Of a stretch of 64,000 nt of DNA, positions 49,501 to 63,239 are shown in pieces. Below the pieces are notes generated by a model. That model did not search any database. It was not told the DNA's origin and saw only the letters and a list, made by a program, of their open reading frames with translations. This DNA comes from Eretmocerus hayati (lineage: Eukaryota; Arthropoda; Insecta; Hymenoptera; Aphelinidae), in contig CM056743.1 of NCBI GenBank assembly GCA_029851415.1, forward strand, positions 36,534,714 through 36,598,713, read 5' to 3'. The translations under genes and the position numbers were made by a program. The stretch's first letter is position 1; every line of letters begins with the position of its first letter.

Positions 49501-50207
49501 TGCTCGTAAATCCGCGAAATGCGAGTCATCCCTTTTCCTTTAATTTTTACGAACTGGGTGAATTATTCAATGTGTAACATCGAATGCATGAGCTGAATCA
49601 CATTTCTTTTCATCTCTATTTCATCTTTTTGATTAAGAACTTGGCTTCTTCATTCAAGGCGCAGGATTTTATTTTCATTTGGTTATTTAAAAATGATTTT
49701 GAGCACCATCATGCTCTAAAGGGGCAGGGCGGTGACAATTTTCAACATTTTGAATATTTCTTCCCTAATTACCAGAAAAATATTGGAACACTGAATTAGT
49801 CTAGAATGAAGAGTAAAGTCATTCATCGATCAAGTACTCAATTGGTACGATATTCAATTGTAGAGCAAATTCAAATGATTTGAGTTTTTCAGTCCTGTGG
49901 ATGTAAATTTTTGAAATCATGCCAGAAAACTACAGTTCTGTGTACCAATGAATGTTAATTGAGCTAGATTGAGAAACGTTGCATTTTCAAGGTTTGAAAT
50001 GCTCCGAGGGACACGAGAAGATTTCAATCCGTTCATGTTTGGAATATTGGCACGCCCGAATAGTTTATGACAGAATCACGAAAGACACAAGAAATGTTCA
50101 TCATACACCGATTTTCTTCGAATGAGCTACCTCACCAAAACCCCAAAATGCTTTGGATAAAAATCTCTCATCTCTGTCATGAAAAGATGTTGACATGACG
50201 ACCAGGT

Positions 50208-50223
50208 GGTTAGGTTAGGTTAG
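50208..50223. repeat. Short interstitial TTAGG-type telomeric string
   Basis: GGTTAGGTTAGGTTAG holds three units of the arthropod telomere repeat. It is too short to be a telomere, and similar two-unit strings occur elsewhere, for example near 44686. Confidence 0.6.
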
Positions 50224-53200
50224 ACCATCTCCATAAAAATTACCCTTCCAGAGTATGGTTTACTGCTTGCACAATTGCAAAAGTAATGGCAACAGATTTT
50301 GTGTTCATGTTCGAACACTGCGAAACTTGTAAAATTTTATATTCTAACGATAAAACCACAAATAATCCGCTTGAGTAGACAGATTTTGTATGAGTTGAAC
50401 TTCCCAATAAGCTTCAAGACCATTAAAAAGTTTCATTCCTCGCTCAATGTGTGGCTGCTGTGTTTGATTGCAACTGTTTTGATCCCGTGCCGAACGAATG
50501 GAATTTCAATCTTGGATTTACGGGAAAGCTTGTAATTGTATGAGCCCCCTGAGGGATAAAGTTTTATCATTCTGGCTCTTAACATAATGGAAGCCCGGCG
50601 TTTGTACATTGATCTCGTACAATCTCGCATCCACAATCGATTCGTAAAATACCTTCTTACAACGTAGCCGCTTATATCGATAAAGTTTATTGCGAATGCG
50701 CACATCAAACCAGGATAAATCATCGTATTCATTCAATATTTCCCCAGCAAAGATTCATGTCGCAAGAAAATCTCCTTCAAATACAAGCTGTGCAACAGCG
50801 CGCATCAAAGATTCGATTCGACGACGCGCGAAGTGGTTTGGTCCTGCAACCAGCATGGCATGGCATTCAAAGGAATCATTGCGCAGATGATGCGGATTTG
50901 GAAATGAACTTCAAAGAAAGGTTTCATCTGGAAGCTTGTGTACTGAGAAATTTTTATTCGTGATGAGAATCACAGGATTTGGGGCTACTCGACAAACTGA
51001 GAGACGTTAGAAACCGTAAGGACGCTTAGCGACACTTTCTACGGCCGGATTGGGTATATTATAGTTGGAAGAATGCGAAACGTCCTGACAACTCCTGTAT
51101 GGGGTTCATCAAGTATAACCAGAGCCTATTGGAGTGCTATTCTAGTCTACGTCACGATGTGAATTCAAGTTTTTCAAAGACGAGTTCAAAGATTGAAAGC
51201 TTGAACTGTTTTGACTAAAATGAATTAGATAAACAATGCAAGGCTAGTACCTTCATTAGAATTCCATCACACGGAAAGTACTTCATTTCGCTCTTCATGT
51301 CAATTTTCATGTCACACTTAATCTGATAGTTTTCGCACTTGATTTGATAATTTTCGCACTTATTCTGTGGATAATTGCGCGAATTCATGTTGCCAAAATG
51401 ATGATGCAGCTCCATATCTTCAATTGAGAAATGCGGGCGTTGTCGTCACCGCAGCTGCTCAATCCACCTCTACTCATTCACGATCTCACTATATATATTA
51501 CAGAAAGTATGGTCGACGACGCTATATATACACCGCAATTGATGGGCTTTACAAAACCACAGTGGAAAAATCCACTCGCCGAGCGATGATGCACCTCGCG
51601 CACTGTATTAGTTCACTTTTGTGATGGACCCCATCAGGCCCAGCAACAGCTATAATAGCCCGGGAAAGCGTTGCCACCGGGAACAATACACAAACTATGC
51701 ATGGAAAAACCAGGTATATACATCTGTAGCGTTTATAAGATGTCTAAAATAAGAAACGGCGACGAAACAGTACCGAGCGCGGTCAGGGCCCAACTGCAGC
51801 TGCGCGGTGAGGCGGGGGCCTCCGCGAGCGCGCGGCGGCGTGCATGCGCGGTTCGCGCGACGGTGTTCCGTGGGAGCAGGGCCCCTCTTTTTGAGCAATG
51901 GAGTGGGGGAATAAAGAAACTATACGAGGGCCTTATAGAAAGAGAGCGAGAAAAGATCGCGTCGCGCGCGGTCGAGTCTAAAAACGCGGGGAGACCCTCG
52001 CTCGTGGAACGGAACATACCTATGACTCTCCCCCTCTCCCCCCCCCCCATACGGTTTTGATCGCGCCATACATGTCATGCAGCTCTCTTTGCTCCCTTAT
52101 TCAATTATACATTTCTCCACGGTAAATGGCCGTATTGTTGCGTTTATCAATGGGCCCCCGCGCACATCCGGATGATGGAGTCGTGGCTAAATTCTATATG
52201 CACCCCTCTATAATATGTGCCCCGAGAGTCGAGCCACCACACCGTCTCTTTTTGCTATCCATGCGGCATGCCATCGTACATGTTATGGTGCCCTCGCGGG
52301 CATGCACAAGGCTTTTGCGGTACGACATTGCCAGAGATTTTTTCTACCGTTTCGCACGAAGATACGCCACGCATTGTCCAGCTATTTGCTTTTTCTTTCT
52401 TTATGTGCGCTCCCGCATCCGCATCGAATTTGCGATTGTATTCTGAGCTACTGTATGCGAGTATGTGTACACGATGAACCACGATGGTGAGTCTTTAGTG
52501 GTATTTTGATAGAATATAATAGAATGAGGGTTCTGTAGACATTCATCTGAGAATGGATGACTTGATTGAATGGTATTAACTTTTCTTATCATACTTTGAG
52601 ATAGTCTTCTAGTGATTTGTTCGTTTTAAACTTTCTAAACTCCTCGACCTCAGATGTTATTCTTGAATTATTGTCTTCCTAACCTAAAAATGACGCACAG
52701 CACAGGGTTAATGTCATTGTTTTGAACAACTTTACGCACGAAGGTGTTCCAATGCATCATCAAAGGGAAGCAGAAGATAGTATTCACTGTTCTAGGTTAT
52801 GCTAAGAGAGGAAATTGAGGTTAGAGCGAGGTTCGGATTGGAGTTGCTGTTCGTCATTTGTTCTCATCTTAGTTTTCGAGAACAGTGGAGTGAATAGCCA
52901 GTGCGAGTTTTGTAGTCTGGCAGTTTGTATGAAAAACACATCTGTAGAAGTTGCGGACCTTGAAAATGTGTACAATAAAAGCTGTAGGATTCATTCAATA
53001 CTTTATTCTATTCCATGGTGTATCTTCAACAGGTGTTAAAGGAGACAGGCTCACAGAGTATAAGAGTAAAACCCTGGTTTTCCAGGCAGCTATACGTTCA
53101 TCGTTCGCTCTTCTTCCTTGACTTCTCCCCCTTTTGTGCCGTTTTCTCGGTACACCCTATCGCGCTGAGAAATCAATTTGCTCCGAGGCACGGAAGCGTA

Positions 53201-54825
53201 TAGGGCCGGGCGCTAGATTTTTATTGTCGACGCTTAACCTCATATCGGATCCATGATCCATCGCATGGCTCGTATAAACCACTATACATACGAAGTATTT
53301 CGCGAATATATATGGGCTCGTATATGCTTGTATATATATATAGTATATTCATGCTACTGTTGCCACATTGCGGACAGATTACGATCGAGTGTTGGAATTA
53401 TAATAGCCGCGCGTGCGAATCTCTAAAAGCGAACACGCGCACACTAATTGCAAATCAAACCACGTGCTCCGCAAACGTAATTAATTGTCTCGAGCAAACA
53501 CTTCGTTTTTGTTACGATACAGGTGAGAAGAAAAATATATTACCTTTCGTGTTTTAGAGTACAGTACGGGACCATGTATATAATACGAGCATAGGCCAAC
53601 CGAGTGTCTAATCGAGGAAGTTGGGTTCAGCGCTTTCTCCCACGATCGTTTTCCCGCAATACAGGCGTCTATAGAAAGTGGACCTTAATTGCAACTATCG
53701 AGCGATGCATCTCATTATATCGTAACGCTTACACGGACCTTCCTGGTGCGTAAAATTTTAAATGAGCCGACTCCATTCTTCTACACTGATCCGATAAATT
53801 GCTATTGGAAGGTCCCAGACAATGAAACAGTACATTATTTGGGATAAAAATTGCGAATTTTATCGCTACGGAAACTCTTGCATCGCAACTTTTGCATAGT
53901 TTGTGGCATCTACGTTCAATATAGGAAAATAGGAGATTTCTAGAATGTCTACAATTTAATAACACAATGTCTCTCACATAGTTGTAGTCTGAACATGAAG
54001 TCGTTTGATATGGTGACTCGATATCTCTAAAAACCACATTGTCAAAGTGGACAGAAATGTCTTTGAGCATACCAAGGCACAAAAATGGTACAAATGAAAC
54101 GTCATTCCAATTTAATCCAACCTCAACGGGACACCCAGGATGAAGACTTAAAGATTGATCTGAACTGTTCGATCAAAGAACAAATGCATCCCAAGCACTC
54201 TCGGATATTGGGACCACCAAGCTCGAGATTAGCCTCGAGCTCGAGTGCATTATCTTCATGAGACGAGCCGAGGGTGTTTCGAGTGCAAGCGGGACCTTCC
54301 ATCAAAGGATGATAGCGAGCGTCAAAATAACAGTATTCGACGCGGTCAATTGTACTTGGTATTGTTCACAGACCAACGGGTGATTATCTTCGTCTCTTGG
54401 CATCAATTCTGTCCATCTCTGTGATGGAATCTTACTCTTTTATTTTCTTTCCCATCGCGATCTGTACAAAGAAGAATCATTCTCAAAGAGCCAAATCGCA
54501 AGCAGTTCTCATCCCAGCCAAATAACTAATGGTTGACACTATGAAACGTGTCAAGAAAAAAAAACATGAAGTGTGTGTACAATTTGTAGATAGTTTTCTA
54601 TTCAGGTTTCTTCCAACCCGAGCTAAGATCCTTTTTGTTTAAGAATATTTGGGGAACTACTTCTGGGTGTTTCAGGTTAGGACAGGGTTCATTACCAAAG
54701 GAGCCTATGATCATTACAAAACTCAAGCTCAAACCATAAAACTGGTCGATCCATCAAACGTCAATGAACTAAGGAATGATACCTTCAATTCCTAAGTCTT
54801 AATTCAAATGATAAAGGCTACTAAC

Positions 54826-55182
54826 CTTGAGTGGTAAGTTATTGTTGTGATTGACTGGCGGATACGGTAAATGCGTTGGTATGTGGGGATGTTGATACGG
54901 CCGATGATGTTGACTCTGTTCTTGGGCCTGCTGCATCATCTGAGCGTGATGATGACCATTACTGGCCATCGAAGACTGAGGCTGTTGCTGATGGCTAGGT
55001 GCGTAAGGAACCTGGGGCCCACTATCTTGTGGTCCGGCACCGTAAGCCGGTGAATGTGGGCTAGGATCCGGTGTTGATGCCGTACCCGGAGTTGAGCCGT
55101 AACTGTGATGAGATTCACCACCACCACCAGGCGGGTGGTGAGGGCTTCCCGCCAGTGACGCATGATGTGGGTAGGGATTCAT
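54826..55182 (-). CDS. LMO4: LMO4-like LIM-only protein, first coding exon
   Basis: This exon encodes 119 residues from the ATG at 55182 to the donor GTTAGT after CTCAAG. It starts MNPYPHHASLAGS and is low-complexity throughout, rich in His, Pro, Gln, Ser and Gly, with a GGGG run and a QQQ stretch. It has no folded domain. An in-frame TAA lies a few codons upstream of the ATG, which supports the start. The exon ends exactly in phase 0 and so joins in frame with the LIM exon at 45644. A His/Pro/Gln-rich leader before the LIM domains is plausible for an insect LMO4-like protein. Linkage across the 9.2 kb intron is inferred from strand, order and phase. Confidence 0.72.
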
Positions 55183-55394
55183 GTTAGCAGCTAAGGTGCT
55201 CGCCAGCTTGGCCGATTAGACGGGGCGGGCTGCGAGAGCCCACCGCCAGCCACCGTGCTATATCAGCAGCAAACCTCCACGTGCTCTGCACGCGACAAAA
55301 TTTACTCTCGTACCCTCTCAGTGTGATGGCTGGGAGGGTGGCGTCACCGATTATACGGATAAGTCTTGATACTCGGTCAACTGGTCACTTGGTC
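55183..55394 (-). other. Probable 5' untranslated part of the first coding exon
   Basis: A strong acceptor (TTTTTTGTTACAG) ends at 55395. This suggests the exon begins at 55394 and that a further non-coding first exon lies to the right. Confidence 0.55.
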
Positions 55395-55799
55395 CTGTAA
55401 CAAAAAATAGGATTGGATGCGTTAGGACTTGCGTTTCCTTATTTGGTTATTCAAAATATGCATAGATTATGATTCCAACATGTTTTTCAATCAAGTTTGG
55501 GGAATGAGAGCTGGGGTAAAAAATGGCCCAACAATGAGGGTATGATCAATTGCATGGATGAAGTTTTCTAAGGATTTCTATCACAAATGATTGGTCTCTA
55601 CAATTCAATGATGATTACGGTAAACTTTATGGCAATTTGTGATGTACTGAGTCGACAATATATGGATTTGCCATGACATCATTACTGTCCATTGCGGATT
55701 ACGCATTATAGCGATAACTTTGTGGTGGTTTGACTCCTCTATGAATTACGTTCAGGTCCACATGACCTGTTGAGATGGAACTTGAATATCAGAACGTAA

Positions 55800-55967
55800 G
55801 GGGCTGTGCACAAACCATATGGCCCTTGGAGATAATTTTTCTTGCTAACCATATCGCTTTTGAGGGGGTAGGTGGGTGTTTGGTTCCAAGACCAGATTAA
55901 ACCATGTGACGTGGGTAGGTGGTCAAAAAGTACCGAAAATGTCACCGTATGGTTTGTTCATAGCCCC
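55800..55967. mobile_element. 168-bp MITE with TAA flanks (PIF/Harbinger-like)
   Basis: The ends are inverted: GGGGCTGTGCACAAACCATA at the left, and TATGGTTTGTTCATAGCCCC at the right (last bases 55964-55967). TAA lies directly on both sides (55797-55799 and 55968-55970). The TWA-type duplication and GGGG ends fit PIF/Harbinger MITEs. It is non-coding. Confidence 0.85.
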
Positions 55968-58720
55968 TAACAATTAAGGAATACTGTCACAATTCTAAAA
56001 TTCTGGTACTCGGACAAGAATCGCACATTGAAGTAGCTAGCTGGAATATAATACATTAAAATGAAGGAAATCGCAGTAAAGGCGCGTGTTTTGAATACTA
56101 CATTTAGATCGAAAGTGCAGAATGTAAAATTTAGGGGCAGGGTTACAAAGCAACTTTCGCTAAAACCGCTACTTCATGGGAACTGTTCACGTTTATGAGG
56201 CTCGTCTTCCCGTCTTCGTTGTCTACTCTAATCAAGTATTCTATCATTTTAATTACATTCCGCCTCCAGACAGGGGTTCCATTGACGACGAGACTATTTC
56301 CGGTAACTGCCAGACATTCGGAGTCCATCAAGCATTGCATAGCCGTTGTTGAATGCTTTGAATCAAAGCACAGCACAAAGTTAGATATACACAATTATTC
56401 TGACCTCTACCTTTTGATTCGTTTTTTCATTTGTATATACCTATTTTTGGACAACGGAAACTCTCAACAGGTACTCTATCAACAAATATTCTTCCATATC
56501 AGCTCTTTTTTCTCAACAGTCGAATTATTTTGTATTTTTTTTCGTTTCATGTGCTATCATTGTTATGTTTTTTCGGTTTGAATATTTCCGTAGTGAAGGC
56601 GAGATTCCGTTCAATACGAGTAAGATGTCAAGGATTTTCTGCTACGAATTCGACTAAATGAATATTGATGTGTTCCCCACGAGCAGATAACACATAAAAT
56701 ATATTGTTTTTAGATATGAGTAAACTAACATTATAACTTAGAAGTGACGCTGGGCATTCTTAGGAAACATATTCTTAGCAAACATACGATCATTGGCAGT
56801 GAACATGTTTTGAAACGCCACCATTTTGGTTCCGTGTATATCTTATGGAAATGTTTTGAGACTCCGCTATATCGGATTTTCCTGTCATCTAAAATAATAC
56901 AGAGGTTTTTCTCCCGATTGTGAAGAATGTTCGACTGATATCACGCCTATAATTTAACATGAAGAAATGTGAGATACGCAAGCGATACGGAGAGTGAATA
57001 ATCTGGCTTCTTCGTAGCTTTACTGGTAGAACAAAGATCTTTCTAATTACTCTCTTTATGATCTTTTCCGGCGTTCAATCAGATTTCCTCATTTCTCTGA
57101 GCCCTCTAGAAAGTAATCTCATTAACTCACTACCACCATCAAACCCATTTCGCGCGCGGCCACGCTTCCTATCGTCTCTTTTCCTATAGTATATAGTACA
57201 CTCCCTCCTTGCCATTATCTCTTTACCCTTGCTTCGTCGCTTGCTGTTTGTCTCGATGTCTTCTAAAAGCTCCAAGACCAACAACTTGCTTTCTGAGTGA
57301 CTTTCATGAAATATTCTGTACCCAACAAAGGATATTACTCCGTTTAAGTGAATCAGGGTAGAAGAAATGCCCAAACACTCATTGTCAATATTTGATTATT
57401 CAAACAATTTTGGGTATTTAGTTGGGAAGTATGGTTCAAATTACTAAGGGAAAACTCTTTAAGGGTATATATTACAAGAAGCAATGATAGCTGGGAAAGT
57501 TAGGTAAGTTAGATAGAAATTTTAGTAGTTAAGAACATTGAAGTGAAAATTCTCATCAAACCTAGTGACTGAGTAGATGTTATAAAATATGTGAAATTCT
57601 TGAGAGAAAATATGTTGAGGAGACTATTTTTCGTGGAAATTTGGATACGGCAAAAAAGCAAGATAGAGGAATGATTTTTTCTGAGATGTATTGTGCTGCC
57701 AAACTTGTTATTCGTAAGAACACCTATAATTTTCATTATGCAATAAGACAAAGACTAGATGATGTACTGTTCCCACGATCCAGAGTCCAGCAGTCTCAAT
57801 TTAGTCAGAGTCGATAATAACTGAATGGATTTCCGAGGTTATTCTCACCGTATTATGAAAGAAAGCTCGTTAATCTCAAGGGTAAGCTTTTTCGATTAAA
57901 AATCTCATCAGCGCTCGTAGAAGGATCTGTTTCGGCAAAATCGTTTCCCTGGCAATGTAATTACAAACTCTTCTCGATCTAATGCATGGCATTAAGAGAT
58001 GTTCCAAGTTCATTCGTATATTACACGTGGATAGTCATTCGCTTTCATTGGGTGGAAAGGAGACAAATGTGAGCTCGTAACTCACGGTTCAAGATGCATC
58101 AACGTTGGAAACAAAACCCTCAATTTAGAAATCCAGATTACGGTTCTGGGGCGGACTCTTGCTCATTTTTTGGCCATTGTATTCGCCTTCGGCACCAGCC
58201 TTATATTTTTGGCCACATAAGGCGGTTATTCCGAGAACAATCTTACTCAAGAGAAATTTCAACGATTTTGCTGACTTCACAGCTAAAATTCTCGTGTATC
58301 TCGGATATCGATTGGATGAGTTTCAAAATTTTGACAAGGGGCTAACTGCGTGTGGCCGAGTATACCTGATATTTTTGATTACTGTACAGTGACATGTAGG
58401 AAATTCAAACGTTTTTAATTAGTAAAAGATACTCGCATGATCGGGCACTGGCTGGTGCTATATATAACACACATCGATGGAAAGATTCAAGTGTCAGGTT
58501 TTCTCATTCTTTGTCTCTTTTTTGCTTCGTCCGAGGCTTCGTCTCAACAGAATGGGGCCGCAGCTCAGGTAAAACATCCTTGGCTCGTCGAGATTGTAAT
58601 GAAGCGTGAGATTCCACTACCTGTACGACACGTTTTCATCCAACGCAGTAACGCTTGCATTTGTATTTCTGTGGTTTTAGTTTATGTCTGCAATGGTTCG
58701 CTGCCCGAGTCCAAAAATTT

Positions 58721-58794
58721 TGCTCAATTTCTGGAAGATGAAATTTGCTAACCTCGTTGCTCAATTTCTGGAAGATGAAATTTGCTAACCTCGG
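58721..58794. repeat. 37-bp perfect tandem duplication
   Basis: Two adjacent copies of a 37-bp unit starting TGCTCAATTTCTGGAAG and ending CTAACCTCG. Their near-identity suggests a recent slip or repair event. Confidence 0.85.
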
Positions 58795-59101
58795 TTACGG
58801 CTATTGGAACCATGATTGAAACACATTGGACTCTGCTAAAATTCATGACTCGATTTAAGAATAATAAACTTTCGGGCGTAGTAAGCAACGAACCCTAATA
58901 TCGCTTCAGAAATGATATTCTTTGGCTCCTGATGTGTCCACGTGGATGATATGAGCCAAGGGTTTGCAACTCAAGATTCTTACTCAGTTTTAAAACATGA
59001 GCCATGAGTAACGATGTTCTTGTGTAATATAGTTGTGCTTTCAGAAAGCCTACGCGCTCAGCTCGTTGATGCTTTCATTTCGCTGATGATGCTGGCATCG
59101 T

Positions 59102-59118
59102 CGACGACGACGACGACG
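59102..59118. repeat. (GAC)n microsatellite
   Basis: Short perfect GAC run. Confidence 0.85.
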
Positions 59119-60421
59119 CCGCAACTGCTGCTGTTGATATTCTCACGACGTGCCAACTGCCACATCCAATTAAAGCCAATAACGACTTGGCTCTTAATTG
59201 TCGGAGACTAGCTTGTTCCCTCAGAACGCGACCCTTCGAGCGAGGTTAATTGGAGAGATTCCCCATTTTCGAACAGTGGAGCTCGATCATTGGAAAGTAA
59301 AAATTCCCCCTTCAGTCTCGTGCAACATTCTGATATCGCTATTCAATCGCTATGCCACGGAGAATCTCGTTATTTCTTCACCTTCCATCAGGGCTAAAGA
59401 TGGATATTGGAGCCTGCAAATCTTTAGCTGAATTCGGCACAGAATTCATCGTAAGGAGAGTTTCCGGTGCTTGGTCTAAAAATGTTTGACAGAACAGCTT
59501 GCGATTTTGAACAGAAATCCCGAAGCTTGCAGACAAAAGACAATATTGAATTCCGAAAATGCACCCGAAATTAGATACCTGTCATGGCGCTCTATCCATC
59601 ATCAAATTTAACTCAATTTGAGTTTACAATCTCGCCCAAGAATTCGAGAAATTTTGGAAAATATTTTGGTAAAGCAATATCTCGATTATTTCCAACCCGT
59701 TCACGATTTGGTCTCCTTTAGGTGACACTATCGACTTCCAATGACTTGTGATAGTATTCTTGTATTGCATCGTGGAAATCTGGAAATATTCCGGAAAATA
59801 TCTCATTTCAAGAAACATAATGGAACATCTACGGGTCTCAAAATGGAATCATGAAAGAAAGAGGAAACTAAAAAACGAGTAGTTTTCAGAATACTAATCT
59901 TCCCATTCTTCACCATCCATTTTCCCACCCCGAGAAGATACTCTGATCAGAAAAATAGCATCTCTCATACTAGGGGCAATTCGGTAGTGAACGGGTTAAC
60001 GAAACAAAAACAGATAGGACCAGTTAAAGAGTAAAAATAGGGTCAAATGTTATTCTCGAAATTATGGTATTAGTGACACTAATGAATTCTATCTCGGTCC
60101 AACTTGTAGAGTACGAAATTAGTGTTGCTTTGTCGAAATGTTTGTGACAGAAATAAATTATTCCGAATTAATGTCCATCTCGAATAACTGGAGATTCTCA
60201 TGTCAGAAATATGTCAAAAATATGCCATACAAATGACGATCGATCGTCCAAATCAATTTAATGTTCCGGTCAACCAAAACGATTCGAGAAAATTCAAGAT
60301 ACCCAAGAATATATCACTCCAAATATGCAGATTACGAGCAAGGGGTATAGCATCAGAATACACGAGCAATTGCCAGAATGATAATAACGAGAGACTCGAC
60401 ATTAGGGGTTACTTCTACGAA

Positions 60422-60436
60422 GACGACGACGACGAC
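60422..60436. repeat. (GAC)n microsatellite
   Basis: Short perfect GAC run. It gives the acidic tail of a spurious open frame. Confidence 0.8.
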
Positions 60437-63053
60437 AATGATGAGGGAGGACGATCAGCGCTAGATAGAGATAATTAACGATCGCAATCGTACGAAAATG
60501 AGGACGAAAGCTTGACTGAGCATCAGGGTGCGATAACGAGTAGTCCATGCAATCTTATTAGCGATAAGCTACGATAACGAGAGCATCTCTCTTCGATATG
60601 AAACGATAACGATTCCAATCGCTCCAAGGATGAGATCGCTATAGTGAGGTTGACTTTCAAGTAGGAACATTCTGTATGACGGTCCCCTAAATCGCTCGTC
60701 ACTTAGTCGTCATTTTGTGCAAAATTTATGCAAATTTTGGAACGTATGGATGAGAACACGATCATTTCTATTATAAATTTTTTAGTGCGGATTAATAATT
60801 TGAGCAAAAGAGGGGTTTCATAATTCTCCTACTACGCCTCGTTTCGCGATGATCTTGGTAGATGAGATTTGACAAATTATTACTTGGTTCATGGACAGTC
60901 CTAAACAGTGACTACAAGCTGGTGTACATTCATGTAGTATGTAAGAAGTACCATTTACAATCGAGGACATGATAATTAAATGAGACTAACCAGAACTCGA
61001 GCAAGTGGCATTGTTGACTCAATATTCCCTCAATTACACAGATTGAACCGCACTCATCTCTATAACAGGAGGCAACGTATTTTGTAGACATTGTCATCTT
61101 TTGATGAGTTTCAACGTTCCAACACTGTACAGAACTTGATTTCTGAGAAATGATGACCACAGATAATAATAAAATCAAAATTAATTGAAAAAAAGTTCCC
61201 CCAAGCATCAAGTACTCATAATGACACATCGTGTGGAAATACGTACAAGGAGATCAATAAAATGAATCATTCATATAGGGCGATCCATGCCAAGTATTAG
61301 TGATGGTGGTTGTGGTGCAAGTTGGAATTATCTTAACCATAGTTCAGGATGCATGGTATTCCGCGTCATTACCACTTTAGGGTTACAAAATCATAGGGTA
61401 ACTCAGGGAGCTTGAGATAAATAAATCACAAGGAAAAATACAGTGCACGCGAATAAAGTGAGAGTCAGTACTGGAAAAGAAAGAGAGAAAAGTAGATCAT
61501 AATTTAGAGCCTGTGGTGTACCATGTATCGTGGCCTACCATTTGCATTCCTCTGGTATAGTGGTTCAACAGTGTGCATCGGTACTCAGTATATGTATGTG
61601 ACTTTTTGGCGCTCGCGTATTTCTCGAGGTGATTATCCACTTACGAGCCTCGTGTTTTTACGGCTCATGCAGTCGGAAATGACGGGGTTCTGCAAAAGAA
61701 GATGTGTAGACGTTGTTTCTGTCCAACATCAGAGAAGACAAGGATGGCATCACGCGAATCTCAATATACATATATATATATTTTTTTTTTTATACGGAAG
61801 ATGTTTGACGGAGATGACGACGTCGACGGAGGCCCAAAAAATCTTCTCGTCAAACGATTACGTCTTCCCGCATGAATGGCAAAGATTCTTTAAAAAAAAA
61901 AACTGGGCCGAGATGTACCATTTCATTTTCAGGGCGTACTAAGTATTATAATACACTGCACGCGAGCTGGCTGGCTGGCGCAAAAAAAGATTCCGGTTGA
62001 GAAGGAGATTACGAATGAACGCAGATGAGCTCGGGTCTAATTACTGTATTTGGTCTCGCTCATAATTAGATCATTTTTATTCTCTTCCTCATTCGGAATA
62101 GAGAATCTATCATTTTTCTACAGATATCACTTTTTTTCTACTATGTATAGTCCCCACTTCTATTCCGTTGAGCCCTCGAGCTTTCGTGCCAAGTTTCCAT
62201 CTTGAAGTTGGTTATTATATCCCTGCGTGCAAGTTATCATTACTTTTCGTTCAGTGTTCTACGGTTGTTGGAAAGTGAGAGCCAGTCGATTATCTCGAAA
62301 GAGTGTGTGTTTCGTCTTCAAAGCGCGAATTATTTCAGATGCTGCGCCATCCATATATTTCACTGACCATCAAAGCTATGCAATTTGGCTGCAGGCTGAA
62401 TACGGACAGGGGCTTATTACCAGATACAAATGTTCTATATTTCATCACTGCAAAGCAGCTGCGTGCACTTACGAATTATTCTTGATTAATCGAAAATGTC
62501 TTACGGCTACCTAATAATATCGATCAAGATTTTTCGAGATTAGGATTTTCGGATGCCCTATGATGGTCTCTTCCGTACTTATGTAGGGTTCAAATTGTGT
62601 ATATATCTAAATGTGCCTTGATATAGAAATGGCGTTTCACCTGGCCAAAATTTGGTTTAAAATTGTTTAGTTTGCAGACAAAAAACTGTGTTCAAAAACT
62701 GGTCATTCTTCGGGCATTGTTTGGACAGACGAAACATCATTTCTACCGGGGTGTCAACTCAAACAATTATACAAACTGTATAATCATAATCGAGCAATAA
62801 TTATCTTTAGTTCAATTCAGGGGTGATCATGAAAATATGACGCTCGAAACGTTAATGAAAATCACGATAACTAATATTAATGAATCTCAAAAAGGATAAC
62901 CAGAGACCCAACATTAGTTTCGGATTGTTTCGAACGCACAATTTTGAGAAGTAGACCAATGGGTGGTTTTTCAACCAGAGTAAAGATCCTTTGTTCACAG
63001 TTTTTCTTATAATTTGAGTTGAAAAAGACGGACGGGTTTGGTGAATCGTGTGG

Positions 63054-63239
63054 AGGGCTATCCATAATTCAAAAGAAAGATCTCCGAATTTCTCAAGTTT
63101 TGTGCACGAGACAGCCCATTGTCCGTTCTAAAAATCTAAAAATTGTGCGAGGGAAGGAGGCAGGTCCTATATCATATCATGAAATTCACCACGTGATTAA
63201 ATCAAGTTAGGGGCTATCCATAAATTTTGTGGATAGCCC
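63054..63239. mobile_element. MITE remnant with GGGCTATCCATAA termini, including a 30-bp end-to-end palindrome
   Basis: GGGCTATCCATAA at 63054-63066 is inverted at the right end (TTTGTGGATAGCCC, 63226-63239). A second GGGGCTATCCATAAA at 63210 faces the same right end, so 63210-63239 alone is a near-perfect palindrome flanked by TTA on both sides (63207-63209 and 63240-63242). The motif resembles the ends of the MITE at 55800. Confidence 0.6.

Larger units (their letters stand above)
45645..54825 (-). other. 9.2 kb intron of the LMO4-like gene
   Basis: Bounded by GTTAGT at 54825 and CTTGCAG at 45645 on the minus strand. It contains a small palindromic element (46321-46520), a short TTAGG-type string (50208-50223), and GC-rich sequence near 51750-52050 without a recognised gene. 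A further exon in this stretch cannot be excluded, but the flanking exons join in frame without one. Confidence 0.7.
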
